From a virus, in IMG/VR virus record IMGVR_UViG_3300037541_000411, positions 1-25,786 of that record: a stretch of DNA of 25,786 nt; one strand, given 5' to 3'. Each line of letters begins with the position of its first letter. The first letter of the stretch is position 1. A program made the position numbers and the translations under genes. The notes beneath the pieces were generated by a model. That model was given only the letters and a program-made list of their open reading frames with translations, was not told where the DNA came from and did not search any database. Below are positions 5,213 through 13,096 of the stretch, piece after piece.

Positions 5213-5398
5213 TCATCTTTTGGACTTCCGGTCGGGCGGCGTTATTTTCCACCCTTGCGGCGTCTGTCGAAAGCCTACCGCATGAAGCGCCTCGACTGAG
5301 CGGCAAGCCCCGTCAACGCGCTTGTGGCTGCGGAAGCTTTCGGGCGTGGCGAAGACTTGCTTGCACTCGGCGCAGCGGCGGATCTTGGGTACGGTCAT
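5213..5398 (-). CDS. FDXHR-like small zinc-binding protein
   Basis: 61 residues with RRCAECKQVFATPESFRSHK followed by a further cysteine (VDGACRS), giving C..C ... F..H ... C. This is the layout of the short zinc-finger proteins that I recall as the FDXHR family from phages, with R replacing the usual D after F. It probably binds one zinc and may contact DNA or a host protein. The second half (VGFRQTPQGWKITPPDRKSKR) is basic. The ATG at 5398 overlaps the upstream TGA as ATGA. Confidence 0.7.
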   Translation of the reverse strand: MTVPKIRRCAECKQVFATPESFRSHKRVDGACRSVEALHAVGFRQTPQGWKITPPDRKSKR

Positions 5399-5595
5399 TG
5401 GTCGCGGGCCTCGAGCATTGTATCGGCCATCTCGTAGGCTTCATCGGCAAGCACTTTCGCGGAGTACATCCCGCGAGAAGAGGCCAACAGCCCTAAGAGC
5501 GCCTGTGCCGCGAAGTAGTCGCGTAGCGTGAGACCCCCTCGGATCCGAGCATCGCCTTCGTCGTTCACTACCCGATCGGGGAATACCTGGCTCAT
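5395..5595 (-). CDS. Conserved small phage protein (GLTLRDYFAAQAL type)
   Basis: 66 residues. The segment GGLTLRDYFAAQALLGLLAS followed by VLADEAYEMADTMLEARDQ is a widely recurring phage pattern (GLTLRDYFAAQAL ... A..AY..AD.ML.AR) with no established function. It is often found among early or accessory genes and also embedded in larger proteins. Both ends overlap neighbours as ATGA, so it is firmly within the coupled operon. Confidence 0.75.
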   Translation of the reverse strand: MSQVFPDRVVNDEGDARIRGGLTLRDYFAAQALLGLLASSRGMYSAKVLADEAYEMADTMLEARDQ

Positions 5596-5840
5596 TCGAA
5601 GTCTCCGTCATCTTCTACGGTAAATTCATCGATGATCTGATCCTCGAGCAAGATGCGCTGAGATTCACTCAGTACCTTGAGTATGTTTACGCGAGAGACT
5701 TTGCCGTCTGGCTTCTCGAGCGATACATAAGCGGCTTGGATATCGACCATCGGGGGCAGCGTAACGCCGTTGACGTCCATGGGCGCAAGTACCTCAAAAG
5801 TGAGTTCGACGTCTAGGCTTAGTTGTGTCCGATGTTTCAC
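5592..5840 (-). CDS. Hypothetical protein
   Basis: About 82 residues from a GTG at 5840 with AGGA six to eight bases upstream; this start overlaps the upstream gene by 47 bases. An ATG at 5780 is the shorter alternative and an ATG at 5903 the longer one. The protein alternates strands and loops (LSLDVELTFEVLAPMDVNGVTLPPMVDIQAAYVSL) and ends in an acidic helix and tail (QRILLEDQIIDEFTVEDDGDFE). No family recognised. The acidic end following a basic neighbour could suggest a DNA-mimic or partner role, but this is only a guess. Confidence 0.55.
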   Translation of the reverse strand: MKHRTQLSLDVELTFEVLAPMDVNGVTLPPMVDIQAAYVSLEKPDGKVSRVNILKVLSESQRILLEDQIIDEFTVEDDGDFE

Positions 5841-6267
5841 TTTCTTTCTTCCTGTTGGCCTCGATGCGGGCGAGGAGCTCCGCTTCCTTGTACGTCTTGT
5901 CAAAGAGCTCGTCGATCAGCGGGCGGATGATGGATCCCATCCCCGCCTTATAGAACTTCTGAAGCTCTTTGATCTTTTGGTAGGTCTCCATGTGGATCAT
6001 GATCGACCGGAACTTCGTGCCCTTGCGCTTCTCTGGAGAGAAGCGACCGGGGTAGCGGTACTTGCGCTTGCGTCGATAACGCCAGACGTACTCTTTAAGC
6101 TCGGCAAGCTTGGGCTCGGCGGACTTGTCTCCGGCCTCGACGCGCGCAGTCAAGCGCCTGACTCCAATGCGTGGAAAGCGCTTGTTGAAGTCGTCGTAAC
6201 TCAAGTTGATCCACTTCAGACCTTTCGGCAAAGGCTTATCGTCCGGGGATCTTTTTGCTCGTGGCAT
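5794..6267 (-). CDS. Putative ribbon-helix-helix-like DNA-binding protein
   Basis: 157 very basic residues. An arginine/lysine-rich stretch at 58-85 (EYVWRYRRKRKYRYPGRF) precedes TKFRSIMIHMETYQKIKELQ and then KFYKAGMGSIIRPLIDELFD (85-123). That order, a short strand followed by two helices with a G-S turn, is the ribbon-helix-helix pattern of Arc/MetJ-like dimeric regulators. The C-terminal helix is charged. AAGGAG six bases before the ATG at 6267 sets the start. It sits directly downstream of the DNA polymerase gene after a 52-base gap, so it could regulate the replication or accessory genes. Target DNA unknown. Confidence 0.6.
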   Translation of the reverse strand: MPRAKRSPDDKPLPKGLKWINLSYDDFNKRFPRIGVRRLTARVEAGDKSAEPKLAELKEYVWRYRRKRKYRYPGRFSPEKRKGTKFRSIMIHMETYQKIKELQKFYKAGMGSIIRPLIDELFDKTYKEAELLARIEANRKKESETSDTTKPRRRTHF

Positions 6268-6319
6268 ACGGCTCTCCTTTCTCGTCTACGACTCTAACTG
6301 CTCGATACCGCAAACGCAA

Positions 6320-8179
6320 CTATCCTTTTGCTTCTCCCCACGAAGGCCCAAGCTCAACGTCTACACGGGAGGGGACTTCGAGGGAGACGGCTTCGGCCAT
6401 GATCCGTGCGGCTTCCTGCGCCTGTTCTTTGTTCTCGACGCTCACGGCGATTTCATCGTGCACTTGCAAGAGAAGGCGGAAGCCGGCTTTGTTGAGCGCG
6501 ACCATCGCGGCCTTGGTCTGATCCGCGGCCGAGCCTTGAATGAGGCGATTAAGACCTTTGTACGTCATCGCACGCTTGATCCGTGGTCCGTATTCAATGA
6601 CGGCCTGTTCGCGCGGCAGCGCCTTGTTGATGCCGTACTCCACGGGCTCCCAGAGCGGGAAGCGGCATTTGCGTCCCAGCAGCGTACGGATCGAGCCGCC
6701 CGAGGCGGGGTGTTCGATGCGCTTCATCACGGCGTTGACCGTGCCCTTGAGGAACGGGACGTTCATATGGAAGCTTTGGATGAGCTCCGCGGCTTCATCG
6801 AGTGGCAGATCGAGCGAGTTGGCAAGCTTCTGCTTGCCCATTCCGTACATCAATCCGAGTCCGATGGTCTTTGCGGCTTTGCGCTGGATCCCCGCCATAT
6901 CTGCCACCATTTGGTGGAAGTCGGTGTCTGGGCTGCTGCGATATGCTTCCGCCATGCGCTCCGCTCCTGGTAGATCGAGGAGGGTAGCGTAGTGGACGAG
7001 AAGCCGAGGCTCCTGTGAGCTGAAGTCGTTTGCTGCCCAAAGTTGTCCTTCTTCGGGGAGGAAAAGCGAGCGAACCATCGGGCCGATAATTTCATGACGC
7101 GCGGGTACCTGTTGTAGGTTGGGGTTGTTCATCGAGAGACGCCCGGTAACGGTACCACCGTCTTCGGATCGCATCTGGTTGATGTGCGGGTGGATGCGCC
7201 CATCGGCGGCGCTGTGATTCATGTAAGGCTCGAGGAATGTGCCGTGGGTCTTGTTGAACTCACGTGCTTCGATGATGAGCTTGGCGATCTCGTGCGGATG
7301 GCCATCGAGGAACGTCTTGGTGAAGCTTGGCAAGCCAGTCGTCGTCTTGGGGTAGGGGATCCCGAGTTTGTCGAAGGCCTTGGCGATGCTCGCCGCGGCC
7401 CAGATGTCGACCTTCTCGCCAGAGAGGGCTTTGATCTGCTTGATGTGCTCGGCTTCCTTGCGCTTGAAGTCGGCGATGAGTTGCTCGCACTTGTCGCGGT
7501 TGAAGCGGATGCCCTGGAACGTGAGGTTGATCAGCACCGGCAGCAGCTCGGTCTCGAGCGTGAAGATCGACTCGACTTCTTCTTTCTTGATAAGCGTCTT
7601 GAGGTGGTGCCAGAGCTTGAGCGTGAGCGCCGCGTCCTGTTCAGCGTACTCGCCGACATACATCGCGGGAAGCTTCCAAAGCTCTTTCTTGGCGTGCACG
7701 CCGAAGTCGGAGGCGGCGTCCTTCAGCCCCTGCTCTGACTTGACCTCTTTGAGGTAATCGAAGCCGAGGCTGTTGAGGGCGTAGCTGAAGCGGTTCTCAT
7801 CGATGAGAGGCGCCGCGAGCATGGTGTCGTAGACCGTGCCGTTGACCGTGAAGCCCGAGGCTCGAAGCCAGCCAAGATCGTACGCGGCGTTGTGCATGAT
7901 CTTGTCGCACGGCAGCTCGAGGACTTTCTTCATCCATCGATTAACGATGCGCTCATCGAGGTTGCCGCCGCCCTGGTGGGCGATCGGGAAGTAGCCCTTC
8001 CATCCGTCTACCGCGACGGCGTACCCGACGATGAATCCGTCCTTCCGGGGCCATCCTGGCCCCATCGACTCCATGTGGGGGTCACATGTTTCAAGGTCGA
8101 TCGCAATCTCTGTTGCGGCGGAAAGATCGGGAAAGTTGGCAGGCGGCACCCACTCCGAGGGCCGCTGGAACATAGGCAT
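6320..8179 (-). CDS. Family A DNA polymerase with 3'-5' exonuclease
   Basis: 619 residues. The N-terminal proofreading exonuclease shows DLET (28-31), HNAAYDLGWL (96-105) and YAEQDAAL (178-185), the Exo I-III acids. The polymerase shows TGRLSMNNPNLQQVP, motif A DFSSQEPR (385-392, the invariant D and E present), motif B RKAAKTIGLGLMYG (433-446), LIQGSAADQ, and motif C VHDE (573-576). No 5'-3' nuclease domain is present, as usual for phage Pol A. Residue 441, equivalent to E. coli Pol I F762, is leucine. It replicates phage DNA with the helicase and primase upstream. The ATG at 8179 was chosen; a TTG three codons earlier overlaps the helicase stop (TTGA). Confidence 0.96.
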   Translation of the reverse strand: MPMFQRPSEWVPPANFPDLSAATEIAIDLETCDPHMESMGPGWPRKDGFIVGYAVAVDGWKGYFPIAHQGGGNLDERIVNRWMKKVLELPCDKIMHNAAYDLGWLRASGFTVNGTVYDTMLAAPLIDENRFSYALNSLGFDYLKEVKSEQGLKDAASDFGVHAKKELWKLPAMYVGEYAEQDAALTLKLWHHLKTLIKKEEVESIFTLETELLPVLINLTFQGIRFNRDKCEQLIADFKRKEAEHIKQIKALSGEKVDIWAAASIAKAFDKLGIPYPKTTTGLPSFTKTFLDGHPHEIAKLIIEAREFNKTHGTFLEPYMNHSAADGRIHPHINQMRSEDGGTVTGRLSMNNPNLQQVPARHEIIGPMVRSLFLPEEGQLWAANDFSSQEPRLLVHYATLLDLPGAERMAEAYRSSPDTDFHQMVADMAGIQRKAAKTIGLGLMYGMGKQKLANSLDLPLDEAAELIQSFHMNVPFLKGTVNAVMKRIEHPASGGSIRTLLGRKCRFPLWEPVEYGINKALPREQAVIEYGPRIKRAMTYKGLNRLIQGSAADQTKAAMVALNKAGFRLLLQVHDEIAVSVENKEQAQEAARIMAEAVSLEVPSRVDVELGPSWGEAKG

Positions 8180-8184
8180 GGTGC

Positions 8185-9684
8185 TCAAAGTCGAAACCCC
8201 TTGTAAGAGTTCTTGGGTAAAACAAAATGCAGAGACTGCTTGGCGCGGGTAATGCCGACGTAGAGCAGCCGATTGATGTCATCGGAGTTCTTGTCGTACT
8301 CCTGCGCGAACTTGGTCGAGAGATCGCCGATGAGGAGGACGTTGTCCGCCTCGCCGCCCTTAGCGCCGTGAATCGTGGACAGTTTGATCGGCACCTTGCC
8401 GGTGACCTTCACGCCACGGCGCAGGAGCGCGATGAGGTAGTTGCGCTTGTCTTCGGCGATCTTGGTCAGCGCCTCGTGCCAGATGGCATCGGTCTGTAGG
8501 CCGTGGTCCTTGGTCAGCGAGGCATGGGTATACATAGCTTCTACGCTCGCCGTCTTCAGCCCCTTGTGGCCACGCTTGACGGCGCTGGGATCGAGGAACT
8601 TGTAGATGGTTTTGACTGTCTCGAAGGGGATTTCACCGCCCTTGCGCAGGCGCTCCCAGCCGGTGACGGCATGGAGGACGGACTCGGGGATGCTCCGTTG
8701 TCCGTGACGCTCGAAGAGCAGCCCTTGGGATTTGATCCACTCGTGCATCTCGGTGAGCATGTAGTTCGCGGCGGCGAGCACTAGCCACTCGCCTTGGGTG
8801 ATGTCTACGTGATGGAAGTCGTTGTAGTAGACGATCGCGCCGCCTTCGGTGCGGGGCTTCCAGACCTTGGGCTGACGCTTGCGGATGCGATTGACGACCT
8901 GATCGGCGAGCGCGTGGATCTTGGAGGGGACGCGGTAGGATTGCTCGAGGACGCGGATCTCCCCGCCAAGAGTGAGAAAGGAGTCAACGTCCGCACCGGC
9001 CCATGTGTAGACTGCTTGATCGTCGTCGCCGGCGATGTAGGTGCGCTCGGCGCGTTCGATAAGCTCTTTAACGAGACGCCACTGTAATTGCGATAAATCC
9101 TGAGCTTCGTCAATAATTAATGTTTTTAATGACGGAAGTCTGTCAGGTTCGTCTAGAACTTTCTCTAACAAGTCCGTGAAGTCCAGGAGCCCGCGTGAGG
9201 CTTTGTAATGTCTGTAGGCCCGATCAACATACTCGAAGTGATGCCACTCGATCGCCATCCGGCTCTCGTTGTAGTGCTGGCGAAGATCCTTGCCCTTGAT
9301 CCGCGCGATGTTGACCTCGTTCAGGATGGGGTGATCCGCCTTGATGGCAAACTCCTCTTCGCCCTTCTCCACGCCCAACTCAATCCCCGCCTCTTTAGCG
9401 AACTCTGCGTAGTGCTCGGGGCCCATCATGTCCTTGCTGGTGATGCCGAGACATCGGTAGGCGAGCGAGTGCAGGGTACGGAACCACGGGAAGTCTAGGT
9501 CCGAGTTCAACGCCGGGAACTTCTGGATCGCCCGGTCACGGGCTTCGGTTGCTGCCTTGCGAGTGAACGCAAAGTAGCCGATCTGCGTCGGATGGACGTC
9601 CGCTGCGAGTTCGTTTTGTACCACCGAGAGCAGATAGGTCGTCTTGCCTGCGCCCGGAGGGCCGAATACCTTTTCGACGCTCAT
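8185..9684 (-). CDS. UvrD/Rep-like superfamily 1 DNA helicase
   Basis: 499 residues with the SF1A helicase motifs in order: Walker A GPPGAGKT (8-15), YFAFTRKAATEARDR (Ia), LLDFTDLL, Walker B IDEAQDLS (191-198), GDDDQAVYTWAGAD (219-232), LEQSYRVP (247-254), STIHGAKGGEADNV (436-449, motif V region) and LYVGITRAKQSL (474-485, motif VI). It is shorter than host UvrD (about 720), lacking much of the accessory subdomains. It translocates 3'-5' on DNA with ATP and is the likely fork helicase, since no DnaB-type gene is seen here. The ATG at 9684 overlaps the upstream TGA as ATGA; its stop lies next to the polymerase start. Confidence 0.95.
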   Translation of the reverse strand: MSVEKVFGPPGAGKTTYLLSVVQNELAADVHPTQIGYFAFTRKAATEARDRAIQKFPALNSDLDFPWFRTLHSLAYRCLGITSKDMMGPEHYAEFAKEAGIELGVEKGEEEFAIKADHPILNEVNIARIKGKDLRQHYNESRMAIEWHHFEYVDRAYRHYKASRGLLDFTDLLEKVLDEPDRLPSLKTLIIDEAQDLSQLQWRLVKELIERAERTYIAGDDDQAVYTWAGADVDSFLTLGGEIRVLEQSYRVPSKIHALADQVVNRIRKRQPKVWKPRTEGGAIVYYNDFHHVDITQGEWLVLAAANYMLTEMHEWIKSQGLLFERHGQRSIPESVLHAVTGWERLRKGGEIPFETVKTIYKFLDPSAVKRGHKGLKTASVEAMYTHASLTKDHGLQTDAIWHEALTKIAEDKRNYLIALLRRGVKVTGKVPIKLSTIHGAKGGEADNVLLIGDLSTKFAQEYDKNSDDINRLLYVGITRAKQSLHFVLPKNSYKGFRL

Positions 9685-9857
9685 GGTTCGAGGGGCGGGG
9701 CTGGGTAGTAGGGGGCGATGTGGATCGCGAATTGTTCGGGTTGTTCGGCTTGCTTGTCTTGCGCATCACGGTAGTCGTCGAACACGCCGACGATCGAGAC
9801 CGGATGATCAGGCTTGGTCCAGTAAACCACGAACACCATGCGTTGGTGGTTATTCAT
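9681..9857 (-). CDS. Hypothetical small protein
   Basis: 58 residues: MVFVVYWTKPDHPVSIVGVF, then DDYRDAQDKQAEQPEQFAIHIAPYYP and a proline-rich end. The beta-strand, helix, beta-strand pattern around 'GVFDDYRDAQ' resembles short phage proteins of unknown function lying between replication genes. The ATG at 9857 overlaps the upstream gene by eight bases and its stop overlaps the helicase start as ATGA, so the amount made is probably tied to both neighbours. Confidence 0.6.
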   Translation of the reverse strand: MNNHQRMVFVVYWTKPDHPVSIVGVFDDYRDAQDKQAEQPEQFAIHIAPYYPAPPLEP

Positions 9858-10149
9858 CGTTCCCCTCCTCGAGCTCGCGCTGCGATTCAAGGATCATGTC
9901 AACCCGCGCCATCTTGCAGGACCAGACGATGATCGGCGTGGCTTCCCCAACGTAAGCGCCTTCGATGTTGAAACTGATGTACTCCTCGGCCTCCTCGTAC
10001 GACAGGCCAGACTCGTGCATCAGTGTCGCTAGGATGGCGTCACCGTCGTAGACCAATGTGTCTACGCGATCAGTGCTGTTGGGCCCACTCTTCTGCCACA
10101 CCGTGGCGATACCAATCAGCGCGCTATCAAACCCGGCTATCTTGAGCAT
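9850..10149 (-). CDS. Conserved phage protein of unknown function
   Basis: 99 residues with IAGFDSALIGIATVWQ, TLVYDGDAILATLMHESGLSYEEAEEYISFNIEGAYVGEATPI. The pattern GFD.A.IG ... LVYD ... L....G.S.EEAEEY..FNI.GA.VGE.TP is a frequent phage family that I know only as hypothetical. It begins one base before the end of the primase gene (TAATG), so translation is coupled, and lies between primase and helicase. That position suggests a replication accessory or regulatory subunit; the charged C-terminus (ESQRELEEGNDE) is the variable part. Confidence 0.7.
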   Translation of the reverse strand: MLKIAGFDSALIGIATVWQKSGPNSTDRVDTLVYDGDAILATLMHESGLSYEEAEEYISFNIEGAYVGEATPIIVWSCKMARVDMILESQRELEEGNDE

Positions 10150-11681
10150 TAGAAGGGGCTCCTGCTTTTCTTTTGTTCGGGGGTGTCAAACGGTGAATCC
10201 TGTCGCTCAAAACGCGGGATGCGCCAGCACCGTGTCGCGCGGTTCTTGAGGAAGAGGCTAATAGGCTCACCGCCAAGGTCGCGCAGCCGCTGGGCCATCT
10301 TCGGCAGCGACATGCTCTTGAAGTTATTGCGAGTAAGGTGCGCCTCGAGATCCTTCATGCGGAAGTACGTGCGAGCTTCTTCGTCACTCGTCCACGGTCT
10401 GCCGAGCAGGATCTCGTCGCGGTCCAATGCCTGCTGTAGGTGTGTGCAAAACTCCTCGAGGAGATCGTTGAAGCGCCCCGTGACCGTGGTGTCTTCGCTC
10501 GCGGCTGTGATCTGCTCGGTCTCGACCATCTCGGTAAGCAGTGCGTTAAGAAGCTGCTCCCAGTCGGGCTTCTTGACTGCCGGCGGCAGGATGTTGAGCT
10601 TCTCGACGCAGGCCTTTTGGAAGGCCATCTGGTTAAAAAGGCTTTCCGTGTCGAGCTCGATGCGCTTGCCGTTAACGTCGAGAAACCAAAGTGGTGGTTC
10701 GCTCGCGTACTTCGAGAGCGCAGAGAGCTGCGGGGAGTCTGGCCCGTGGGCCCCGATCCCAAACTTTCGAGTCCTGCACAGGCCGCTATTGCAGAAGCTA
10801 TTGAGCGGCGCGTCCTTGCACTTGTACCGATACTCCTTCTTATTGATCTGTTTGATCAACATCTGCACTTCGTTGTTCGGGAGCGGAGGGCTCACGTACT
10901 TGTAGTTGTACTCGACGATCAGGTTGTCCCACGTCGCCGGGTGCGCGCGCTTCAGGTAGAGGCCGATGTTGAACAGCGCATTGTTCCGTGTGCCTTCGGG
11001 CACGCCTTGTGCGCAGATAGCCTGTAGGCATGGAGGACCATCCTTAACGGGGGCGTCGGGGGCCTTTGGCTCTTCGGGGAACTTGAGCGCCTTGTCCTGC
11101 ACGAACTGGTCGTACAGGGCGTAGAACTCTTCCATCGTCGCGGCTTTGCCATCATCTTTGAAGGCATAGCGCATCGTGTCGTCGCCGCCGAAGTACGGCA
11201 GATTCAGGAAGTTGCCGGTATCGCCTCGCTCGACGAGGATCTCGGCTTGCTTCGGGAAGATCTCGCGACCGGCTTCACCAAGAAGCGCCGCGGAGGCTTT
11301 CAGATACCGCTGCATCTCGGCAGCGGGGATCGGTTCTTTGACGAACAGGAATACGTGTGCGCCGCCTGACTTGCTGCGGCACACGACAAGGGGCAGCTCG
11401 AGGCTACGAATCTTTTTGATCAACCCCGCGTGATCGAGAGGATACTGATCAATATCAATACATCCCCAGATGCAGGAGTTATCGGCACGAATGGGGATGA
11501 TGCCCAGCGACGGCTCAACGCCCTCGATGTGCTTCTGCCAAAGATCATCAGTCGGCGGCTTGCGGACGACAACGGCTTTACCGGCTTGCTTGCCATTACC
11601 TTTGTCGCCTTCGATCTTGTACGTCCCATAGGCAATATCCAAGCCCGAAAAGATTGCCTTGAAACGTGAAATATCGGTCAT
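10149..11681 (-). CDS. Archaeo-eukaryotic-type primase (TOTE/AEP-like)
   Basis: 510 residues. The N-terminal half is an AEP primase: GCIDIDQYPLDHAGL with the metal-binding DID at 76-78, CRSKSGGAHVFLF (101-113, motif II with H109), and GNFLNLPYF (156-164, motif III region). This version is the one named in TOTE-type primases of phages and mobile elements. The second half (about 220-310) has EGTRNNALFNIGLYLKR and a cysteine-bearing YKC ... FCNSGLCRTRKFGIG (C288, C297, C302), resembling a PriCT-like zinc region. It should make primers, and perhaps extend them, for the Pol A downstream. Its ATG at 11681 follows a 76-base gap with a weak GAGAAAG. Confidence 0.85.
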   Translation of the reverse strand: MTDISRFKAIFSGLDIAYGTYKIEGDKGNGKQAGKAVVVRKPPTDDLWQKHIEGVEPSLGIIPIRADNSCIWGCIDIDQYPLDHAGLIKKIRSLELPLVVCRSKSGGAHVFLFVKEPIPAAEMQRYLKASAALLGEAGREIFPKQAEILVERGDTGNFLNLPYFGGDDTMRYAFKDDGKAATMEEFYALYDQFVQDKALKFPEEPKAPDAPVKDGPPCLQAICAQGVPEGTRNNALFNIGLYLKRAHPATWDNLIVEYNYKYVSPPLPNNEVQMLIKQINKKEYRYKCKDAPLNSFCNSGLCRTRKFGIGAHGPDSPQLSALSKYASEPPLWFLDVNGKRIELDTESLFNQMAFQKACVEKLNILPPAVKKPDWEQLLNALLTEMVETEQITAASEDTTVTGRFNDLLEEFCTHLQQALDRDEILLGRPWTSDEEARTYFRMKDLEAHLTRNNFKSMSLPKMAQRLRDLGGEPISLFLKNRATRCWRIPRFERQDSPFDTPEQKKSRSPF

Positions 11682-11700
11682 TTCTGCTTTCTCGAAAGAT

Positions 11701-11749
11701 GGGGCCTACTTGCAACATGTAAGTGGGGGAAAATATTGCTTTCGGCCCC
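11701..11749 (-). other. Structured leader between SSB-like gene and primase gene
   Basis: GGGGCC (11701-11706) and GGCCCC (11744-11749) can pair across 37 bases; inside, minus-strand ACTTAC and GCAAGT flank an ATGTT loop with one mismatch. This is the longest gap within the replication genes (76 bases). It has no U-run, so it is not an intrinsic terminator; an RNA-processing or translation-control element is possible. Hand-folded only. Confidence 0.25.
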
Positions 11750-11757
11750 GGGAAACA

Positions 11758-12531
11758 TCAGAACGGTGTGGCGCCAGAGGCTCCTTCGCCGTCGCTATCG
11801 TGCTTGGTCTTCACCGCACCGGATGACACCGATGCCGCAAAGCTCTTACAAATAGCGTAAATGCTCTCGTCTTCGACAGTACCGATACGCTCGACTTCCC
11901 AGCCAAACCACTTGCCCTTGTCGTTTGACTCAGGCTGCGTGGAAAGCCGATACATCTGACTGTACATCGGGGGCGTGAACAGGCCGTTCTTACCCTGGAG
12001 CTTAACCGCTTGCATCATGCTGTTCCACTTGCGGCTCTTCTTGAGCTGTGTGGACTTCATCACGACAAGGGCCGGCGCGGGGGTGCCGTCTTCGCCGATG
12101 ACCATGATGTAGTGGTTGGCCGTGTTTTCGATGTAGTTACCGTTGTCCAAGTAGTCCTTGTTGTCACCGGGTTCCCGATGAGTCTTGGACAGGACGTCAC
12201 TAGTTGCCGGGTAGATGTGAATGGGCGCGCCAGATCCGCTGCCCCGCGGAGCCCACTCGATGTACTGACGCACATAGGCGCACGGAACGACCGTGATGCC
12301 CTTCTTGCCGTCATAGAGTTGGTTCGTAACGGAGTTCAGGATCATGCCGGGCAGGGCTCCGTCGAGCTCACCGACTTCGGGCGAAGTATTGGTGAGCAAG
12401 CGCAGGAACGGCAGGGCGAAGTCGTCCTGATTCATTCCCGCAAAGCTGCTACCGGCATCCTCCTCAAAAGCCGAGGCAATTGCCAAGGCGGTCGAGGCTT
12501 GGGATTTTTCTGCAAGTGCTGTTTTAGCCAT
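11758..12531 (-). CDS. Putative ssDNA-binding/replication-associated phage protein
   Basis: 257 residues. It starts MAKTALAEKSQASTALAIAS and has FALPFLRLLTNTSPEV, PGMILNSVTNQLYDG, KKGITVVPCAYVRQYIEWAP and HYIMVIGEDGTPAPALVVMK. This strand-rich pattern is a conserved protein of marine and freshwater phages, usually called hypothetical. The C-terminus is glycine/acid-rich and ends DSDGEGASGATPF; an acidic tail ending in Pro-Phe is how SSB proteins dock their partners. That and its place just upstream of the primase make an ssDNA-binding role attractive, but there is no OB-fold signature I can confirm by eye. AAAGGA nine bases before ATG 12531 sets the start. Confidence 0.6.
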   Translation of the reverse strand: MAKTALAEKSQASTALAIASAFEEDAGSSFAGMNQDDFALPFLRLLTNTSPEVGELDGALPGMILNSVTNQLYDGKKGITVVPCAYVRQYIEWAPRGSGSGAPIHIYPATSDVLSKTHREPGDNKDYLDNGNYIENTANHYIMVIGEDGTPAPALVVMKSTQLKKSRKWNSMMQAVKLQGKNGLFTPPMYSQMYRLSTQPESNDKGKWFGWEVERIGTVEDESIYAICKSFAASVSSGAVKTKHDSDGEGASGATPF

Positions 12532-12544
12532 GGTTCGTGGTCCT

Positions 12545-13096
12545 TTAAGATTTAATCGAGGCCTTTTTGCCGATGTACGCGCCGAAGAGTTCCATTGGGA
12601 ACTGCTCACCGCGTGTCACCCGCTCCTTGACCCAGGCCTTGAGGGTCGAAGGTTCTACTTTCTCGGACTGCTCGACAGGGAAACCCTGCTGACCGAGCAT
12701 GCCAAGGAGTCTGTTGCACAACTCGTCCTCGCCGCGCCCGAAGCGCACGCTGACGGTGTTCTTGATGATGTCGTCAAAGCCGTGGTCCCTGAGCCATTGG
12801 AAGGCCTCAGCGCGTCGGGCTTCAGTGATCGAGGCGCTGTAGAAGGGCTTCACCTCGATCGAGCTGCCGTCTTCCATACGGAAGGACGACATTCCGAGCT
12901 CGGCCAGCGCTTCAGGGATCGTCTCCTCGGTCAGCTTTCGATACTGTTCCTTATGCCCTTTGAGGATGTCTTCCGCGTCGTCAATCTGCTTTTCCAGTGA
13001 CTTGGCGCGACGGGCAAGGGCAGCTATTCCGGTGATCTGATCGTCATTGACGCGCAGCGCATCGGCTTCGTTCTCAAATAAACTCGTTAGGCTCAT
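12545..13096 (-). CDS. Conserved coiled-coil replication-region protein
   Basis: 183 residues. A coiled-coil N-terminal half (ALARRAKSLEKQIDDAEDIL, then KGHKEQYRKLTEETIPEALA) is followed by ELGMSSFRMEDGSSIEVKPFYSASI and a C-terminal part ending PMELFGAYIGKKASIKS. The coiled coil followed by a small strand-rich 'DG..I.VK.FY' segment loosely recalls the Siphovirus Gp157 group. The full-length protein is a familiar hypothetical beside recombination/ssDNA-binding genes in podovirus-like phages. Its position next to the SSB-like gene suggests a shared task. AAGGAG six bases before the ATG at 13096; it overlaps the first operon gene by 23 bases. Confidence 0.65.
   Translation of the reverse strand: MSLTSLFENEADALRVNDDQITGIAALARRAKSLEKQIDDAEDILKGHKEQYRKLTEETIPEALAELGMSSFRMEDGSSIEVKPFYSASITEARRAEAFQWLRDHGFDDIIKNTVSVRFGRGEDELCNRLLGMLGQQGFPVEQSEKVEPSTLKAWVKERVTRGEQFPMELFGAYIGKKASIKS

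Noticed and set aside
6206-6973. Long plus-strand open frame of 255 codons inside the polymerase gene
   Set aside because: It is antisense to the conserved motifs A-C of the DNA polymerase and shows no family of its own; such antisense frames are expected in GC-rich coding DNA.
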